Assembly: GCA_948099385.1 (NCBI GenBank)
Contig: CANUEZ040000117.1
Location: 3,768,001-3,832,000 of the forward strand
Reading direction: 5' to 3'
Length of the DNA: 64,000 nucleotides
Source: Fasciola hepatica
Taxonomy: Eukaryota; Platyhelminthes; Trematoda; Plagiorchiida; Fasciolidae
The notes under the pieces are model-generated. The model was not told the origin of the DNA. It ran no database searches and worked only from the letters and a program-made list of their open reading frames with translations. Every line of letters begins with the position of its first letter. Positions within the stretch are counted from its first letter, which is position 1. Below are positions 11,054-24,774 of the stretch, piece after piece. The position numbers were made by a program, and so were the translations under genes.

Positions 11054-11979
11054 CATACACACAGACGCTCACACACACATACCCATTGATGAAGCAAATA
11101 GTAACCAGATAGAATATAGTCCGATTATTAAATTGGAACTCTGATCAGGATGGAAAATCGCCCGTTCTCATACCAAAGCATATCAGATATCTGAATTAAT
11201 CATTCTGAAGCCTTATCAACAAGGGATCACAAACTTGGTAGCGTGTTAGGCTAGTCTCCGAATTTTTCCTGCTGGAAAAACAGTACACTACCAATATCAT
11301 TCCGTAGGAGGTGTTCAACAACCAAGTAAAGCATGCACAAACAATTTTTGCTTGAGAGAATAATCCGGTTCTTGTATCTGCTACGGACAGAGCGGAAAAG
11401 CTCGCACCCGATAGGTTGGGTTTGCTTCAGAGAACTGCAGTTTGAAGTTTGATCAAAGAATACAGTCAAAATACCATCATAAAAGCTTCCATCGTTCAGT
11501 TTTCTCTCACAAATAATAATAACAATAACAATAATAAAGTTGACGTTGATTATTATCATTATTTTGGAACGAAGGTCATTCAGTAATAGTTATGATTACG
11601 TATCCTTAGGAGACCTCGATATCCTGGGAAAAACTGGGACAAAGTTATCGAGGAAAACGGTTTATTCAACCATTCAGGATGGTTAATCAGTTTCTCTCTC
11701 ATGCTTGGCTGAAACGTGAGTTGGTAATTTACAGAAGTCCTCAGTACAATACAATGCAATACGCCTGCTCGGTGTTGATATTTAGTCCCGCTCCAGCCCA
11801 AACAGTATTGACTGGTCGATATCAGTATGTATCTACTGACCCTTAGATGGTGAAAGTACTCATAGTTCCACCGATTTCTTTATTTCGTTACGCATTTACC
11901 GGATTACTCACAGGCTAATACCGGCATACGTTTAAGTTCCTGTACATAAACGAAGCACAAAAATGAAGAGCTCTACCGC

Positions 11980-11999
11980 CACTACTACTACTACTACTA
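11980..11999. repeat. (ACT)n microsatellite
   Basis: Six to seven ACT units. Confidence 0.85.
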
Positions 12000-13060
12000 A
12001 TTGACAACATAATAACAACAAACTCTCGGTCGGCGTACTTCGAGGTTGCTCACGTGACGTTGTCTGATCCGGTTTAGACTGGTGTAAGAGACAAAATAAA
12101 TTAATTTTCTCTAGTACTTTCTCATGCGCGGATATACGGTGCTTGCGTTATTATTTTGGGAGATTTCGCGTGTCGTGGGAAATTTCGGCAGCCTTTTTGT
12201 AATCGACGTGGACAAGCTAAGCACTTGCGAAAGCACGTTATGCGCTGACCGCATCAAACCAACATATAGACCAACAGTATAAATGATCGATCTAAGCCTG
12301 GTACTTTGTTCGTTCCGACATTCTCGGTACTAATGGACTTTGGATCGAGTTCAGCCTACAACGTGATGGCTTCCGCCAAGAAAGGTCTACGCACAAAGGC
12401 GCGGAATTTTGAACTGGTTGCTGATGGTCTGTACCCTGTGATTTGATGTCGCATTTTCATGAAATGGTAGTATTTCTCTGTTCCAAACGGCAATAACTTA
12501 AAACCGAAATGTCAATATGAAAAATTTATTTTGTCAATTAAATGATTTGAAAATGTGAAGGTGGGAAATTTAGATTGAACCTACACCATCGATCAACGAT
12601 ATGGGCTCAAGTGATTGGATTTTGGAACTAATTGCGGTTGGAACTGAGAGAACCAGAATTACTATCAGTTTCAGGTATGCGTTTTCTAATTTAACCCACT
12701 AGCTCTAGGTAGAATATTCTTCTGTCCTGCAACCATTCCGGTTTATTGGTACATAGCAGATCTTTTATATAAGACGTGTGGTGAAAATAGCAAATTACTT
12801 GCCAGAGAACATATTGTTTAAATGGTTATTCATAAAGGTTTCCTCTGGCTCAACAGTAATATTGCAACCCCCATTGGTTGTTTCGACTCGGAAAACGGTT
12901 GGTACTTGATTGGTCCCTCGGTACATTTCGTTGGCTCCAATATTATCCCTGAATCAGGACAGGCAAAGACTTGCTGAATGCTCGCCAAAACATCGTGTTG
13001 TCTGCTAAACGAACCAAGCCACCGATTGCCAATGAGCCAGCCGGTAAACTCACGCAATAT

Positions 13061-13064
<4 letters not shown>

Positions 13065-13119
<55 letters not shown>
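13065..13119. repeat. (TA)n microsatellite
   Basis: About 27 uninterrupted TA units. Confidence 0.95.
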
Positions 13120-13122
<3 letters not shown>

Positions 13123-13811
13123 TATACATGAAGCACTTTGTGGTGGCGTAACTGGTAGGTGGCCTAATGGTCACTTTTGTTGTGATCGAGTTTGATCAAG
13201 ATGACGGTAGCGGATACATGCGATTGGTTCATTCCCAGTCCAAGACAACAAAGACACGTGCGAAATTCTTCAGTTCAACACGTAGAGACATCTAGTCTAT
13301 TTTATATTCACAATTTACACTGTGTCCGAGAGCATATTTATCTACTTATTCCGTTCTTACTCAAAGATCGAATGTGCCGATCGGAGCTCATTATAGGCTC
13401 AACGAAGAAATGAAGACAGTAATACAACGTGATGAAATCTTATTCTTTCACACCCATGGTTTGAGTAGCTGCAGTCTCGATCAGTATGATACTTGAGGTG
13501 ATCAGACAGAACGGTTCATTCTACTGAAGCTGTTCTTAGTCTTGAGCGCACAAAGCGTGAGCAGACCATAAACAACACTTTCTAGATGCCAATTATGTCC
13601 AAAGCCTATCAAACCATCGTCTTGGGATCACGATTTTCTGGTTTAGTGATAAAGGATGCAGTAGTGTTCCACATCTTTCTATACGAAAAGAACTTTGTGC
13701 CTTATGAGAGTACCAGTCGCATCATGATTGTGACCGCTACCCTTTTCTGCCTTTCTGAACTATGGCCAGGACAGAAGCTGCTTAGTTAACTGAATCTCCT
13801 ACCGACTCGTT

Positions 13812-14110
13812 TCAGTATGAAAAAATTGCGGAGACGTGCATTTTATTCTCGTTATGTTCGTAGCCAGTAGTAGAACACGTCATATTGGCACTGCTTTTAT
13901 TTGTAAGAGTGTAAACACCAAACCCGGCCGTGGCCGGCAAGTAAGAGGCAGACAAGCAAGCAAGTACAAAATACGGGAGAAGCCTCAGTGGGCTAAGGGG
14001 CATTCGTGAGCTAGCGTACTTTCATCTCGCGTCACGCAAAATTATTCGGTACATCGCGAAATCGATCAGACAACAATCACAGCTTGAATAAACATCAACA
14101 AGTACACGCC
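13812..14110 (-). repeat. LTR-like repeat R2, copy 1
   Basis: Read on the minus strand it contains CTTGCTTGCTTGTCTGCCTC, a CGGCCACGGCC block, GGTTTGGTGTTTAC, AATAAA (13901-13896) and CTACTACTGGCTACGAA. The same blocks in the same order occur on the plus strand at 17990-18140. The poly(A) signal at the same relative place in both copies suggests a solo LTR or element 3' end. Confidence 0.6.
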
Positions 14111-14119
14111 TATAAATAG
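14111..14119 (+). promoter_or_regulatory. TATA box-like site
   Basis: TATAAATAG followed by a pyrimidine-rich region. No open frame of interest follows within 300 bases, so a promoter role is unproven. Confidence 0.25.
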
Positions 14120-15029
14120 AGGAGATGAGCGATTTTCCCTGCACCTTTCTTGACTTTTCAGTCCGGACACAACAATCCTAAATTCTCTCAAACAATCCGC
14201 TTAACACGTGAATAACTGCAGTTTTGAACTGTCAGCAGTTGGTCCTCCGTGCCTGTTTATTGTGTAACGAGGGCGACAAACGGATGAGGAACACCTGTAT
14301 TGAGGCGGCCAATCAAGTCAAGCCGGTGAAACACGTACACTTGTTTATATAGACTTTTTCTCAGACCATACTGCAGCCATATTTATCCTCCGTCTGTATG
14401 AGCATTTGGGCTAAGTTCTGGCCGATTGCTTTGGCCATCAGCATGGTTCTTTTGCGTACTATTTCTGCACGGCTGGTCCGATTGTTCCATTTGATGGCTT
14501 GATCAGTAGCCCCTCGCTTGAGCTATCTTGTTGTTTGCCTGAGATCCAGCTGCACTCCGTCTGCTAGTCCGTATACTTTTTTGTTCGCTGCGGGATGCAC
14601 CCGACATATACTGCACTTGTTCTTTGGTCTGTGGCTTTCGATTGGTTGGCCCGATCGATTTGATATTCACATCTTTCTGCTGCTTCAACATTCCTTGCTA
14701 CACTTTTAGTGGCTAACATCTTGCAGCATTTCTCTTCTTCCCTTACCAGTCAGTTAGAAAGGAATAATGAGTGCTTTGAATACGACAACAATTTGTCACA
14801 TACTTTCAGTCACGCAATGTTTCTTCACTTGAAGCTTCTACAAAAGTGGATTCATTTTTACCCTGTTCAATTATCACGGCTACACACCGCTCGTATTCTC
14901 AAATGGAATTTTAGAAAATTAAAAAAACAATATATTGTGTTAGGTGGATGAACTTTCTTTGCTCAAGGATAGCATACAGCAAAATTCGACAAAAAAAACA
15001 GAACGTGCTGATTGGTAAGCCACCATTAG
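14120..15029. other. Intergenic stretch, no gene seen
   Basis: Only short open frames without recognisable motifs are present on either strand. Confidence 0.45.
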
Positions 15030-17650
15030 CTCGGCTGGTCTAGCCAATAGACGGCCCTGTCCGTGATCAGTTCTAATTTTCGGCCTTTCTACTCAAAATT
15101 GTCGGATTTAACAAGCAGTTTACGGACGCGGATTCATGTATGTACATGCACAGTATCTGCTCAAGAATCTTGGCCGGATTATAATGTGATTCGCAGAGAC
15201 GGATTCCAGTGCCACCTTCGAGGTTGAGTACTAAAGAACAAAAAAATATGGAGGTGGACTGCTGATATACATTAACTCAGAGTGGATCCACTCGAGTGGC
15301 AAGTTTACCACTGTTTTTAAATACTCAACATATACTGTTAAATGAATTCTATTCACCGTTTCCCTAGATTTGCTCGCTTCAGAAGCACCCTAGTTACTAG
15401 TGTGCGTATAGTATCCTTTTGTATGCAAACCAACATATCCTGTTATACTACATCTAGTTCCCCTCCTGAACAAACACTTACATCTGATCGTCGGTGATTT
15501 TATTCATGCTAATACTTATCCGCTTTTACCTCTCGGATTGACTGAAATCAGTACCTCTCTGGGTGTTAAACACAGTCAGTGCCCATCATCCTCGTTGAGT
15601 TTATCTTAAAATGAGAGCCCCTCCCCATAAGTGACCACTGGTTGTTTCTTACAAGACAGAAAATCCATTCACCTAATGCCCACGAGTTAGTCACTTTTTA
15701 AATTGCGCCTTCTAAACCATTCTTCTCGCCAACTGTCCATTCCTAATGCAGCCGTTTCTGTCGCCTTTTCGTGGTCTTCCCCTACGCCCTGGATCTTTCA
15801 AGCTGAATAACTGTTTATTGAAACCCTATGTGCCATCTGCAACTTGTGTTGCCCCATTGAAACACTGTTCACTTTGAATGGTAGGATTACCTCGCCAGCA
15901 ATCAGAGTAATCAGAAGAATAAAGAAGCTCGCAAACAACTCACGCCGTAGTTCGAAAGTCAGGAGACTCGCAAATGATCAGTAGAGAGATAAAGCATTCA
16001 GATGCTTCCCTCGCCAAAGAGTTTGTACAGACCGAGAATCCCAAGCTTCGGTGGAATGGCCAAGACTGTTATGTGGTCAGAAGAAGAAAAGTCACAAGTG
16101 ATAAGACCGATGTGGATCACCTCAATGATACTTTTATATATTCCTCCAAGGACGACCTTTTTTCATAAACCTCTTGTTTCTGCAGATCTTGAACCTTTCT
16201 CTACTTCAGACATTCTTAAAATTCATCACTGTTAGAAAAATTGTCAACTACCGTTTTCTGACACCCTTCATCTCGCAATTCTCAAGTATGATGCTGCCCA
16301 GCTCGCCACACCGGTCACTAATTTGATTCACGAGTCTCTACCCATCAGCTCGAATCCTGCTCTGTGGCATCCAGTTACCATCATTCCAGTTCCTGAAGGC
16401 TCCAACACCTCTGGTGGAGTCAGACGGTTTAGCCCCATTACTCTCATATGTGCCGGCTCTATGGACACAAAAAGGCTGTTTTCACCCGTCTTAAAGTTCA
16501 TCGCATGGTACCACCTAACGACTTTCGGTTTGCTTATAAATCTAAGAGAACCATCACTGAAAATGTAGCCTGTTTGGTCCATTCCACCACTAAACCTTTA
16601 GACGAATCAGAACAATTTTTCCGCTGCTTATTCGTCTGTTATTCTTCAGCTATTGATTCTGTACACCGATCTTGTCTTCTGCAAAAGCTTGAAGCTTTCG
16701 GTTATCCCACATAACTTCTTTCCTGGTTAGCGAACGACTTCATAATCGAGTTCAGCAAGCTAAAGTCGACCCAAACATCTCCAAACCACTTGTTACCAAT
16801 TCTGGTGTACTCTAGAGTGCTGTTCTATCCTTTTGCCTACTTTTGACCTATACTTTTGATCTTCCGGTTTCTTCTCCATCAAACACACTTAAATATAGCG
16901 ATGGTGTAGTCTTTTGACAAGCTGCTTCTAACTACTCGGATTTCAGGAAGTTCGATGAAAACCTTTCTCGAATAGAATCTCTCCCCTCTCACCAACTGGG
17001 TCTAAAGCTAAATCCACCTAAATGCCTTGCATGTATTTTCAGTCTTTCTCGTTCACCTTCCACTACAGATCCTGTTGAATTGACTTCCAAATATCTAACC
17101 AGAGTTATTTCCGCCCAATTCCTGGGTGTCAGCTCACACACCAATCTAAGGTGGACATCTCACATGCGGCACTGTCGGTAAACTGGGACCCCTATCTTTT
17201 CAAATGAGAAAGCCCAAGCAGTTTCGAAAACCGCTAACAAATTTTTCCAAATTCATTCTCCAATGTGTTCTTTCGGCCTTATTATATTGTTCACTCGTAA
17301 TTTTCCCGGCTTTTTGAAACAAGACTTCAAAGTGCTTCGCCATGGATTGCTACATTTTAACCACGTTCAATCCCCATCATTATATTTGCTTTTGACTGAA
17401 CTTGTCAACCATAATATTGAATCCTGTCTAATCATAGCCCACAAGATTTCCAAACCTATGTGCCAATTTCGTAAATCAATGTGACCGTTCCTCAACTCAC
17501 TCATCCGATCCGTTTCTCATGTGACAGATTGCACCTTGCTCCAAGAGAGCCTCGAAAAACCGTAGTGAAATTCGGACTCATTTGTTCAAACTACGTCGTC
17601 CGTGAATTTGACCAAGCTGCCACTTCTAGAGCCTTTAGTTATTCTTTGTT
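15030..17650 (+). pseudogene. LINE C (CR1/Jockey-like) copy 1, endonuclease to RT end
   Basis: The plus strand reads endonuclease scraps (GGGLLIYINSEW at about 15255; HLIVGDFIHANTY at about 15483), an endonuclease-RT linker, then reverse transcriptase: ALWHPVTIIPVPEGSN (16360), SSAIDSVHRSCLLQKLEAFG (16650), FDLPVSSPSNTLKYSDGVVF (16850, where YADD has become YSDG), YSDFRKFDENLSRIESLPSH, LKLNPPKCLACIFSLSRSP and FLGVSSHTNLRWTSHM (17120). The 3' coding end corresponds to the copy at 51130. Stops in every block show it is inactive. Confidence 0.8.
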
Positions 17651-17849
17651 TTAGTTCGAGGTAATAAGACCACATAGCGTCTGGATTTGTGGCCTTCAAT
17701 GAGCCGGTACATTTAGGCAGCAGAATAACGGTATTCGATTAAATCCTACTTGATGTAAGATTTTCTAATTATAAACAATTGGCTGGATGATTATTGGCAC
17801 GGCATCGACAGATAAAATGCTCCACCCGTATTGTGTCTGGTTAAGGTCA

Positions 17850-18150
17850 TGCATACAACGAGGACAACCAATCAATATTCCTGTTGTGCATGGCTGTACT
17901 CTTGTTTGGTATTGACCTCCGGTTGTGGTTTGGTGCAGACTGTATTGACTGATCGATCTTTCCGTGCATCGGTTGACCTCACTTGTTTACGCGTATGAGC
18001 ACATATAGCTCAGCTGTCTTATTCGCTTGCTCATTCAGTTGCTTACTTACTCGCAGCTTACGCCACGGCTACCGTTTGGTTGCGTTTACCTTATGAATAA
18101 ATGGAGAGAGTTCTGCTACTACTGGTCACGAATACAACAGTCAGGAGAAA
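17850..18150 (+). repeat. LTR-like repeat R2, copy 2
   Basis: This is the inverted partner of 13812-14110. Shared blocks include TGATCGAT, GCTTGCTCATTC, CGCCACGGCTACCGTTTGGT, AATAAA at 18096-18101 and CTACTACTGGTCACGAA. The two copies flank LINE C copy 1 but in opposite orientation, so they are not the two LTRs of one element. Confidence 0.6.
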
Positions 18151-18789
18151 ATGAACGATGGGACTAGCTGTACTCCCTACAGATTTTGTTTTTCTTTGGG
18201 TTAAAAAGATAGCTATAGCAACTGCTAGCTTCGTCACTCATGGAATAAACTTCTCCACCCGGATCAACTTTTCGTAAACTCTCTGTTTCTCATTCTCTCT
18301 CTCTCTTTCTTTCTTACTTTGGGACTTGATAGCCTACTAGAGAATTCGCCCGTAATCCACATGGTTATGATATTCTAATTCTGGTTTTACAGCTTCTCAC
18401 AAGTGCCGCGGAAAAACCCAGTCCGGAACCCAATCAAAAGGCGGTTCAGTGGAAGAAACGCTAAGCAACCGATGTTGGCGGACTGGTTCCCCAGAGGATA
18501 AGTCAAACCGAGGATAACTCGAGGACTACATGGGTCAGGTTTGTGTTTCTATGGGGGCCAAGCATGACAACTAATTGGAATCATTTAACGAAAATTATCG
18601 CAGAATAAACTTAGAGACGTATAATGTGCACATAAATGGCTTACCAGCTAGCCACGTATATGAATGAAAATTAGCAAAGTAGTTTAACAAAAGTGAAAAC
18701 GGAATTTTAGACTGCAACTGATTTGAGTGCAATAGTAACAAATATATTGTACGGGATTTATGACATTTCTAAATGAATATTCACTTTAG
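18151..18789. other. Intergenic stretch, no gene seen
   Basis: It contains a short TCTC-rich run near 18290-18315 and no coding signal. Confidence 0.4.
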
Positions 18790-19025
18790 TTGTTGCATGC
18801 CTGCACACGAGTGAAACGGAATGGCTACTACCCGTAGCCACAAAGGTCCTTTAAGCAGTGAAGGACAGTAGGCAACCAAACCGTGAGACTTAGCGTAGAG
18901 AACCACATAGTGTCTCAATAAATCAGGTGTGGTAACAATCTGGACGACCGTGGAGGTGGCGGCCATTCGATTCTATAACCTCCGAGGTGATAATCGAACG
19001 CTGTAGACTGTCCGGCCACTACCGG
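18790..19025 (-). repeat. tRNA-headed SINE-like repeat, copy 2
   Basis: The minus strand reads GGCCGGACAGTCTACAGCG, ACCTCGGAGG, TAGAATCGAA (B-box-like), then body blocks GGTCGTCC, TTACCACACCTGATT and TCTCACGGTTTGGTT. The order is the same as in copy 1. Confidence 0.7.
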
Positions 19026-20224
19026 TCTACTATTTAGTCACTCTAAATGTGCTGTCCTGAGGAACGATAGCTCTCTTCCGTGAAAGGCATTTCTACCTCA
19101 GATTGCATTCTCTGAGCATTCCCGATTTTAATCAGAGATGGCACGTACTGATCAGTCAGCCTTGTTCTCTGAGAAGCCTTTGTTGATTTCTCGAAAGAAA
19201 ATAGTTATTCACACAAGTAGGACGTAACATTGCCATAGTCCTTGTGACAAAGGTCCTTCAGTTCCAAAACTTTTCAAGAAGTTTTGAATAGATCACAAGT
19301 ATCTCCATATCAAGAAACTACGCTCTGAGTGTAGAATCCGGGCACAATCTGCAGGCATTCCTCCGTCTTGGTAGCATCACCGGTGAATAGAACTGTGCAA
19401 ATTCTGAATCTGGGTATCAGTATTGTGTTTTTGTTTTTAACATAGCGGCAACATCACTATGTCTGCTAACCATATTCGTGGAACAGTCGGTAGATCAACA
19501 AGCAGTCTTACTCATTTCCATACTAGTCATTTGGAACCAGAGAGATGTTCTGGCTTGTTTCAGTGTCATCTGTGGGTGTCATTTCAATGAGTTCTTCATG
19601 TAAATATAAAGTGCAAAACGCAATCTGTACCTTTTTAGTGATTTCAATGATCTAACAATGGCAATGTGAGAATTTTCAAATCCTTATGATGTGACCTTCA
19701 GCTTTTGTTTCAGATCACCTGACATTTCAGCTATCTTCTCAGAAACTGCTCCTGGTTAATAAAGTATCTTCGAATAGTAAGCTTTCTCCGGACACAACAT
19801 TTTAGCTATTTTTGCCGTATGAAATCTCCTCCCTTCTAAGAACTCCTTTTCATGGCGAACAATCGTCAAAGTTCAGAAAGCTACATTCAATTTTTAATTT
19901 TTCGTAGGACAGTTATATTGGTGTGTTAAGTTAACCTGCAGTTTCTTGGGTCTTAAAACACTCACTGGGTCTTCCTATTCAGCTTCAGATCAATGACGTT
20001 TTTTAGGTTGCATACTTCTGACGTAGTATAGCAGTTGTCGTAAGTTAAACAACGCATCGATCCACGCAGCTTGGAGCGAAAACACCGTAATTCCCTTTTT
20101 TGTTAAAACATTTCCCCCTCCTCGTTCATTTCCCACCTTCTGATAACTAAAGAACCACTAGCTATTTGACAGATGATGCGGAATCTGAAAAATTAGTAAA
20201 ATATATATATAAAGTAGTTTGTAA
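19026..20224. other. Intergenic stretch, no gene seen
   Basis: No open frame above about 60 codons and no family motif was found on either strand. Confidence 0.45.
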
Positions 20225-20430
20225 ATGAGTGGACAAAGTTTCCTCGGAAGCATAAAATCGGCTTCGCGATTGTTGCCGCCCACCAGGTATGTGTACCCGA
20301 TACTTGTACGCCCAATTATCTTCATACATGTACTCTCCGTTGTTATATCGTCGTCACTAGGATCTAATCTGAATTGTCTGGAGTGTGAATGGATACTCTT
20401 CAATGAACAGTCCACAAACGAATCACGACT
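20225..20430 (+). repeat. Low-copy repeat R3, copy 1
   Basis: GGACAAAGTTTCC, GGAAGCAT and CACCAGGTATG are shared in order with 24775-24970, at roughly two thirds identity over about 75 bases and weaker similarity beyond. The class is unknown. Confidence 0.4.
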
Positions 20431-20624
20431 ATGATTTCTGTTAGTTACTCGTGCCTGGGTCACTACTAACCCAACGAACAACTAGGCAGCATATACAAAC
20501 GCCGTCAAATGAATAAACTACAGTATCCTTTGTGCGATCTGCAGTTGTGCTTGGAGAAGGCCGCTAGTGGCCCTTGGGGCATAAATCTGACTCACTTGGT
20601 TTAGATTGTTAAAATATCCCGTCT

Positions 20625-20830
20625 GAGGTGGGACTTAGGAATGTTACCACTACCGCCGACGACTCTGTCGGTAGCAGGAAGTCTACTGTCTCCCAGCTAG
20701 TTCCGACAACTAACCTGTTGGGACCTGACATGATTCCGCACTTTAGTTCTCAGCGTATCCTTGGGTTGCCTTGTATCCTTGATAGTGCAGTCACTCTAAG
20801 AAGCTTTAACGAAAAATCCCATCATGCTCG
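20625..20830 (+). repeat. SINE-like repeat, diverged copy 3
   Basis: Body blocks ACCTGTTGGGACC, TTCTCAGCGTATCC and GGTTGCCTTGTATCCTTG, then ATAGTGCAGT, follow the order of the other copies. The tRNA head is degraded. Confidence 0.45.
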
Positions 20831-23449
20831 TGCTCAAGCACGCTTTTAAAAAATTCACGGGGCTGAAACTGCAAATAAAGGAGCAGAAAAGAATACTAAA
20901 ATAAGTCCGCTCAGTTATCATGTGCGAGGTGGCACTGCTCATCAGTGGTGAGGACATCTTAACCGTCGCTTGTGGCTTTAACCGGTGATGACTTGAATTC
21001 GTGAATCCCCGAATGGCTCTCTCTGACACCGACTGCTTGGGAATTCATTGGCTATGGCCAGATTATAGCATAAAGGGGAAAGCTTTGGCAACAGAACAAG
21101 ATGAATATCAAACCAACCGGGTTAATCAATCGACAGCCGCGGACCAGAGAAGGGATAGTGAGTATATCGGAAGCTTCCCGACGTAGACAGAAAAGGGCGT
21201 GCGAAGTCGTCAAGGAAACCCAATGGGATCTAGGGCAATGGGAAGGATGGTCCAGGTGAGCGGTTACCGATTTAGCTCTTAACCAGATCAGTCGGACCAG
21301 CCAGACGGTAATGACGGCCAAAAGAGCCACCCGAATAACGGCGGACACCATTCTGAAACAGAGCAGAAATACTCAAGCAGCTAGAGGATCGATGTAGCTG
21401 CTTCGCGATTTGGAAAGGGGATTATATGAATGATTGCACGTGTTCTACCGGGTGGACATGTGTGGCTGCTCAAACACGGGTGTTTCTTGCCAGTCTTGCC
21501 TTCTTTGTTACAATAGTACCCCTCATTTGCTAGCATTCATCGTCATACAAAGTGGATCACGGATTTCCGTTAATGAAGACCTTATTTTAACCGTTTTGAG
21601 GGCCTTTAATTACGGCTTTTCCATCAGATATCCCAGGAAGAATATGACTTGACTTCGGGAGGCGAAATTAGTATGCCCGAAAAGGTTTTCTTTTAGTGCT
21701 AAGACACAAACAATGGATCTGCTCAAGAGCAAAATTCACTTCGGTAGGACGAAGAAAAGTCTTCACGCAGATGAAAACTCCGTGAACCACATGGATTTTA
21801 GAGTCCATGACCTGTGGATTATAAGTTTCACGGAGTGAAGTTCTATGCGTATCCACATAACGGAAATGGGACCGACTTGGCAAACAATCAAGTGAGGCAT
21901 TTTTTTTTTCAACATTTTGACAAGAGTACATCACAATAAGGAACAGCTCATACGTCACTATATGTAGATATTGCGATTTGGAAACAATCTGATACGAAAA
22001 TTATCTGGGCCAGCTATCAGGGAAACTGATCCACTTTTGCTTATTACCTGCTACGAGTACCATTTTTCGAACAATAATAATAATATTAGCAATAATAATA
22101 AGAATAAGAATAAGAATAATAGACTAAACTGCTTGTGAATAAAACACTCAAGATAATGGACATATCCATATTAGACTTGGTTTTGTAGAGCGAACCCATT
22201 TGGAGTGAATAGCACAAATACCGCCCGGCGAATTTTTCTACCTAAGCCCATTCTCATTCAAATGTTCATTATTCGTAATTCCCACCTGCTATGCTCTATC
22301 TTGAGTCACGGAAACCAAGTCCATAACGTTGGCCGTACGTATTTTGATTAAAGTCAGGTCTACACGATACGTCTGGTGGTTGTTTTTATGAGCAGAGCCT
22401 CCGACAAAACAGAACAGATCTGAAGATGCAAACTGGATTTAGGGGAGATAGACGATTCCCCGGATGAGGTGCCATTAACAATATGATGAAGTTCTTCCTA
22501 ATCCTTTGCAAGACAACAGCAACAATCATGCTCAGAGCTTGGGTATTTACGTCGTGCTTTTATTGCTTCACTTGGCTATGTAGTTCGCCATCCCAGAACA
22601 CAGGTTTAGAAGGATTGTATCAGGTTTGATAATGTTAGCAGTGGTTGGTCAACACCCGAAGAGGTCGCTAACGGTACAGTTAGTAGCCAAAAATGGTCCC
22701 CAAAACGTTTGCTTTGTCCGGTAGGTATCTACAGCTTTCGGTTGGTTGCGTTATGTTTTTCCTTGACGTCATTCCGGAATTCACTGTCGTCCTTCTTTAG
22801 GTGATCATGCTCACCCGTCGCTCATATTCAAGACGGGAAATATTCCATCTGAAAAATGATTTCTCGTGTGTGCCACAGTCAGCGGTGGTCAAACGATGAT
22901 CATTGTGGACTGTGGACAATAACGACCAGGTTTTAACTTTCGCCACCACCAGTCACGTTCCTGCTTAGCAGTCTTTCATTGGCCACCACCCTTTTCTTGA
23001 AATGCTGCACAAATATTGGCAAACGATGGTACGAAGGAAATCTGTTTATTCCGTACGTAAGTAGGCAGGTGAAGCAACAAGTGCAAGGTCCGTTACAAGA
23101 GCAAGCAGTACAAGCAACCGCGTGCGGCCAAACAGAGCCGAACAGCGTTCAGCGAATCAACGAGCAAGTGTGGAACAGTGCTGAATTTTCATTGGAACAA
23201 AGCGTTCGTGGTGGATGCGCTTTCTTGTGACGTGTGTGCGCTATAGCGGACAGTATTGACTATGGGATCAATGAGCATTTCGACCTGGACTCAGTCCGAG
23301 GCTGCTCAGTGTTAAAACGACACCCCGGACGTATCATAAATAAAGGAAATAAAAAGAATAATAATTTATTTATCTAAAGTGCTTGCTGTAGAAGCAAAAG
23401 ACCAAAACCGCGAACAAGCTAGATAGCAAGCTGCTTTCATCCGAACCCT
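20831..23449. other. Intergenic stretch, no gene seen
   Basis: Open frames up to 99 codons occur (for example 21351-21052 on the minus strand) but none shows a recognisable domain. There is an A/T-rich AAT/AAG repeat region at about 22070-22122. Confidence 0.45.
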
Positions 23450-24650
23450 TCCGGCTATAGGGCCGTGCCCTACCTGATCAGTACGAACTTTCGTGCACTG
23501 TTCTCAAAGAATACACGAATTCATATTCATACGTATGCAGTACGTGTTTGAGAATCTTGACCGAACGAGAATGTTGACGATTATCTGCTACGCATAGATA
23601 GATTTCAGTGAAGCCATCAAGATGCTTCACTGGGACGGAAGAAACACGGAGACAGGGTGGCAGTTTACGTCAACTCATCTTGAAGTAGCATCCCTGCTGT
23701 TGTACTAAAGTACTCTTCAGGCGGTATTGACTGTTTCACTGTTCAGGGTTTCCCGAGATTTGGTCGCTTCAGAAGAACAATTATGATAAACATGCACACC
23801 ATCCCTTTTTCTTACCCTCAAATACCAGTTCGTACTTGCACCATTTCCAGTTCTTTTAAATGAAAATCTGCATGTTGCTGGTGCTGGTGTACGCATCTAT
23901 TTTTCTCAGGGTAAACAGATATTAGTGACTCTCTAATGAGAGCAAATTTTGTGTCGGACAAAGTAATCACTAATCATCCCTCAATGTTCTTCCATAGACT
24001 GACACCATCTATTCCTACAAGCGATCGTAACTTATCTTTCATGAAGCCCAAAAACTACTCACATACTGCCCGTAAATTATTCACGGAGAAGAATCATACA
24101 GAATTTCAACCTCACAATTTTCACACAGTAACATCTAATCAAAAGTAGCTAACAACGCTACCTTTTCGTGGTTTTCCTCCCGTTCACTCTTCTGAGCCAC
24201 TCGAATCTTTACTGATAACCTCAGTGCCATCTTCAACCTCTGTTACCCGGCTGAAACTCTGCTTGCTTCCGGTGAGACAGTGCCTTCCCATTAGTACTAT
24301 TTCTCACAAGAAAAAAGCAATGTGTATGTAAGTCCAGCCAAGCTTTAGATGTCAGAAATACCCCTGCCTAATAAAGGCAGAGAAAAAAACGATTAGAATT
24401 GTCGTTTGCCGCACAATTCATGAGAACCAACGATTTCAAGTTTCTATGGCACGTTAAAAAGTTACTTTGTGGTCAGAAAACTAAACCGCGCAACGATGAC
24501 ATTGATGTAGATCATCTGAAATGTTGGTATACTGCGACGTAACACTTCCAAACAAATGAAAATCTAATCATTCTTCTGTAAAAACATTCAGCTCAATGAT
24601 ATATTGGACCGCTCGATATAGAAAGGCACTCGGTAGTGTTCTTCAGTCCA
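23450..24650 (+). pseudogene. LINE C copy 2, endonuclease and linker only
   Basis: DNA and peptide scraps align with 15060-16150 of LINE C copy 1: a TTTGAGAATCTTGACCG block, a GDRVAVYVNSS segment at 23650, the CCTTTTCGTGGTTTTCC block at 24160, and GTGGTCAGAAAACTAAACC at 24470. The match stops near 24650, before reverse transcriptase, so the 3' half is missing. Confidence 0.6.
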
Positions 24651-24774
24651 TTGTGAGAAAACACCTTTACGGTTAAATTTTACTTGCATGTACAGGTCAG
24701 TCCATAAATGGCCGTCAGGCTATGAACACGGCTACCCAAGAATGGATTTTCGAAATAAGTGGTATGGTGTTGTA

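Larger units (their letters stand above)
10691..13811. other. Intergenic stretch, no gene seen
   Basis: No recognisable coding region is seen. It holds a (TC)n tract at 11000-11053, AAT/AAC-rich runs at about 11512-11537, (ACT)n at 11980-11999 and (TA)n at 13065-13119. Confidence 0.5.

Noticed and set aside
22979..23230. 83-codon Gln-rich frame as a possible small gene
   Set aside because: No motif, no clear start context, and its composition alone is not evidence.
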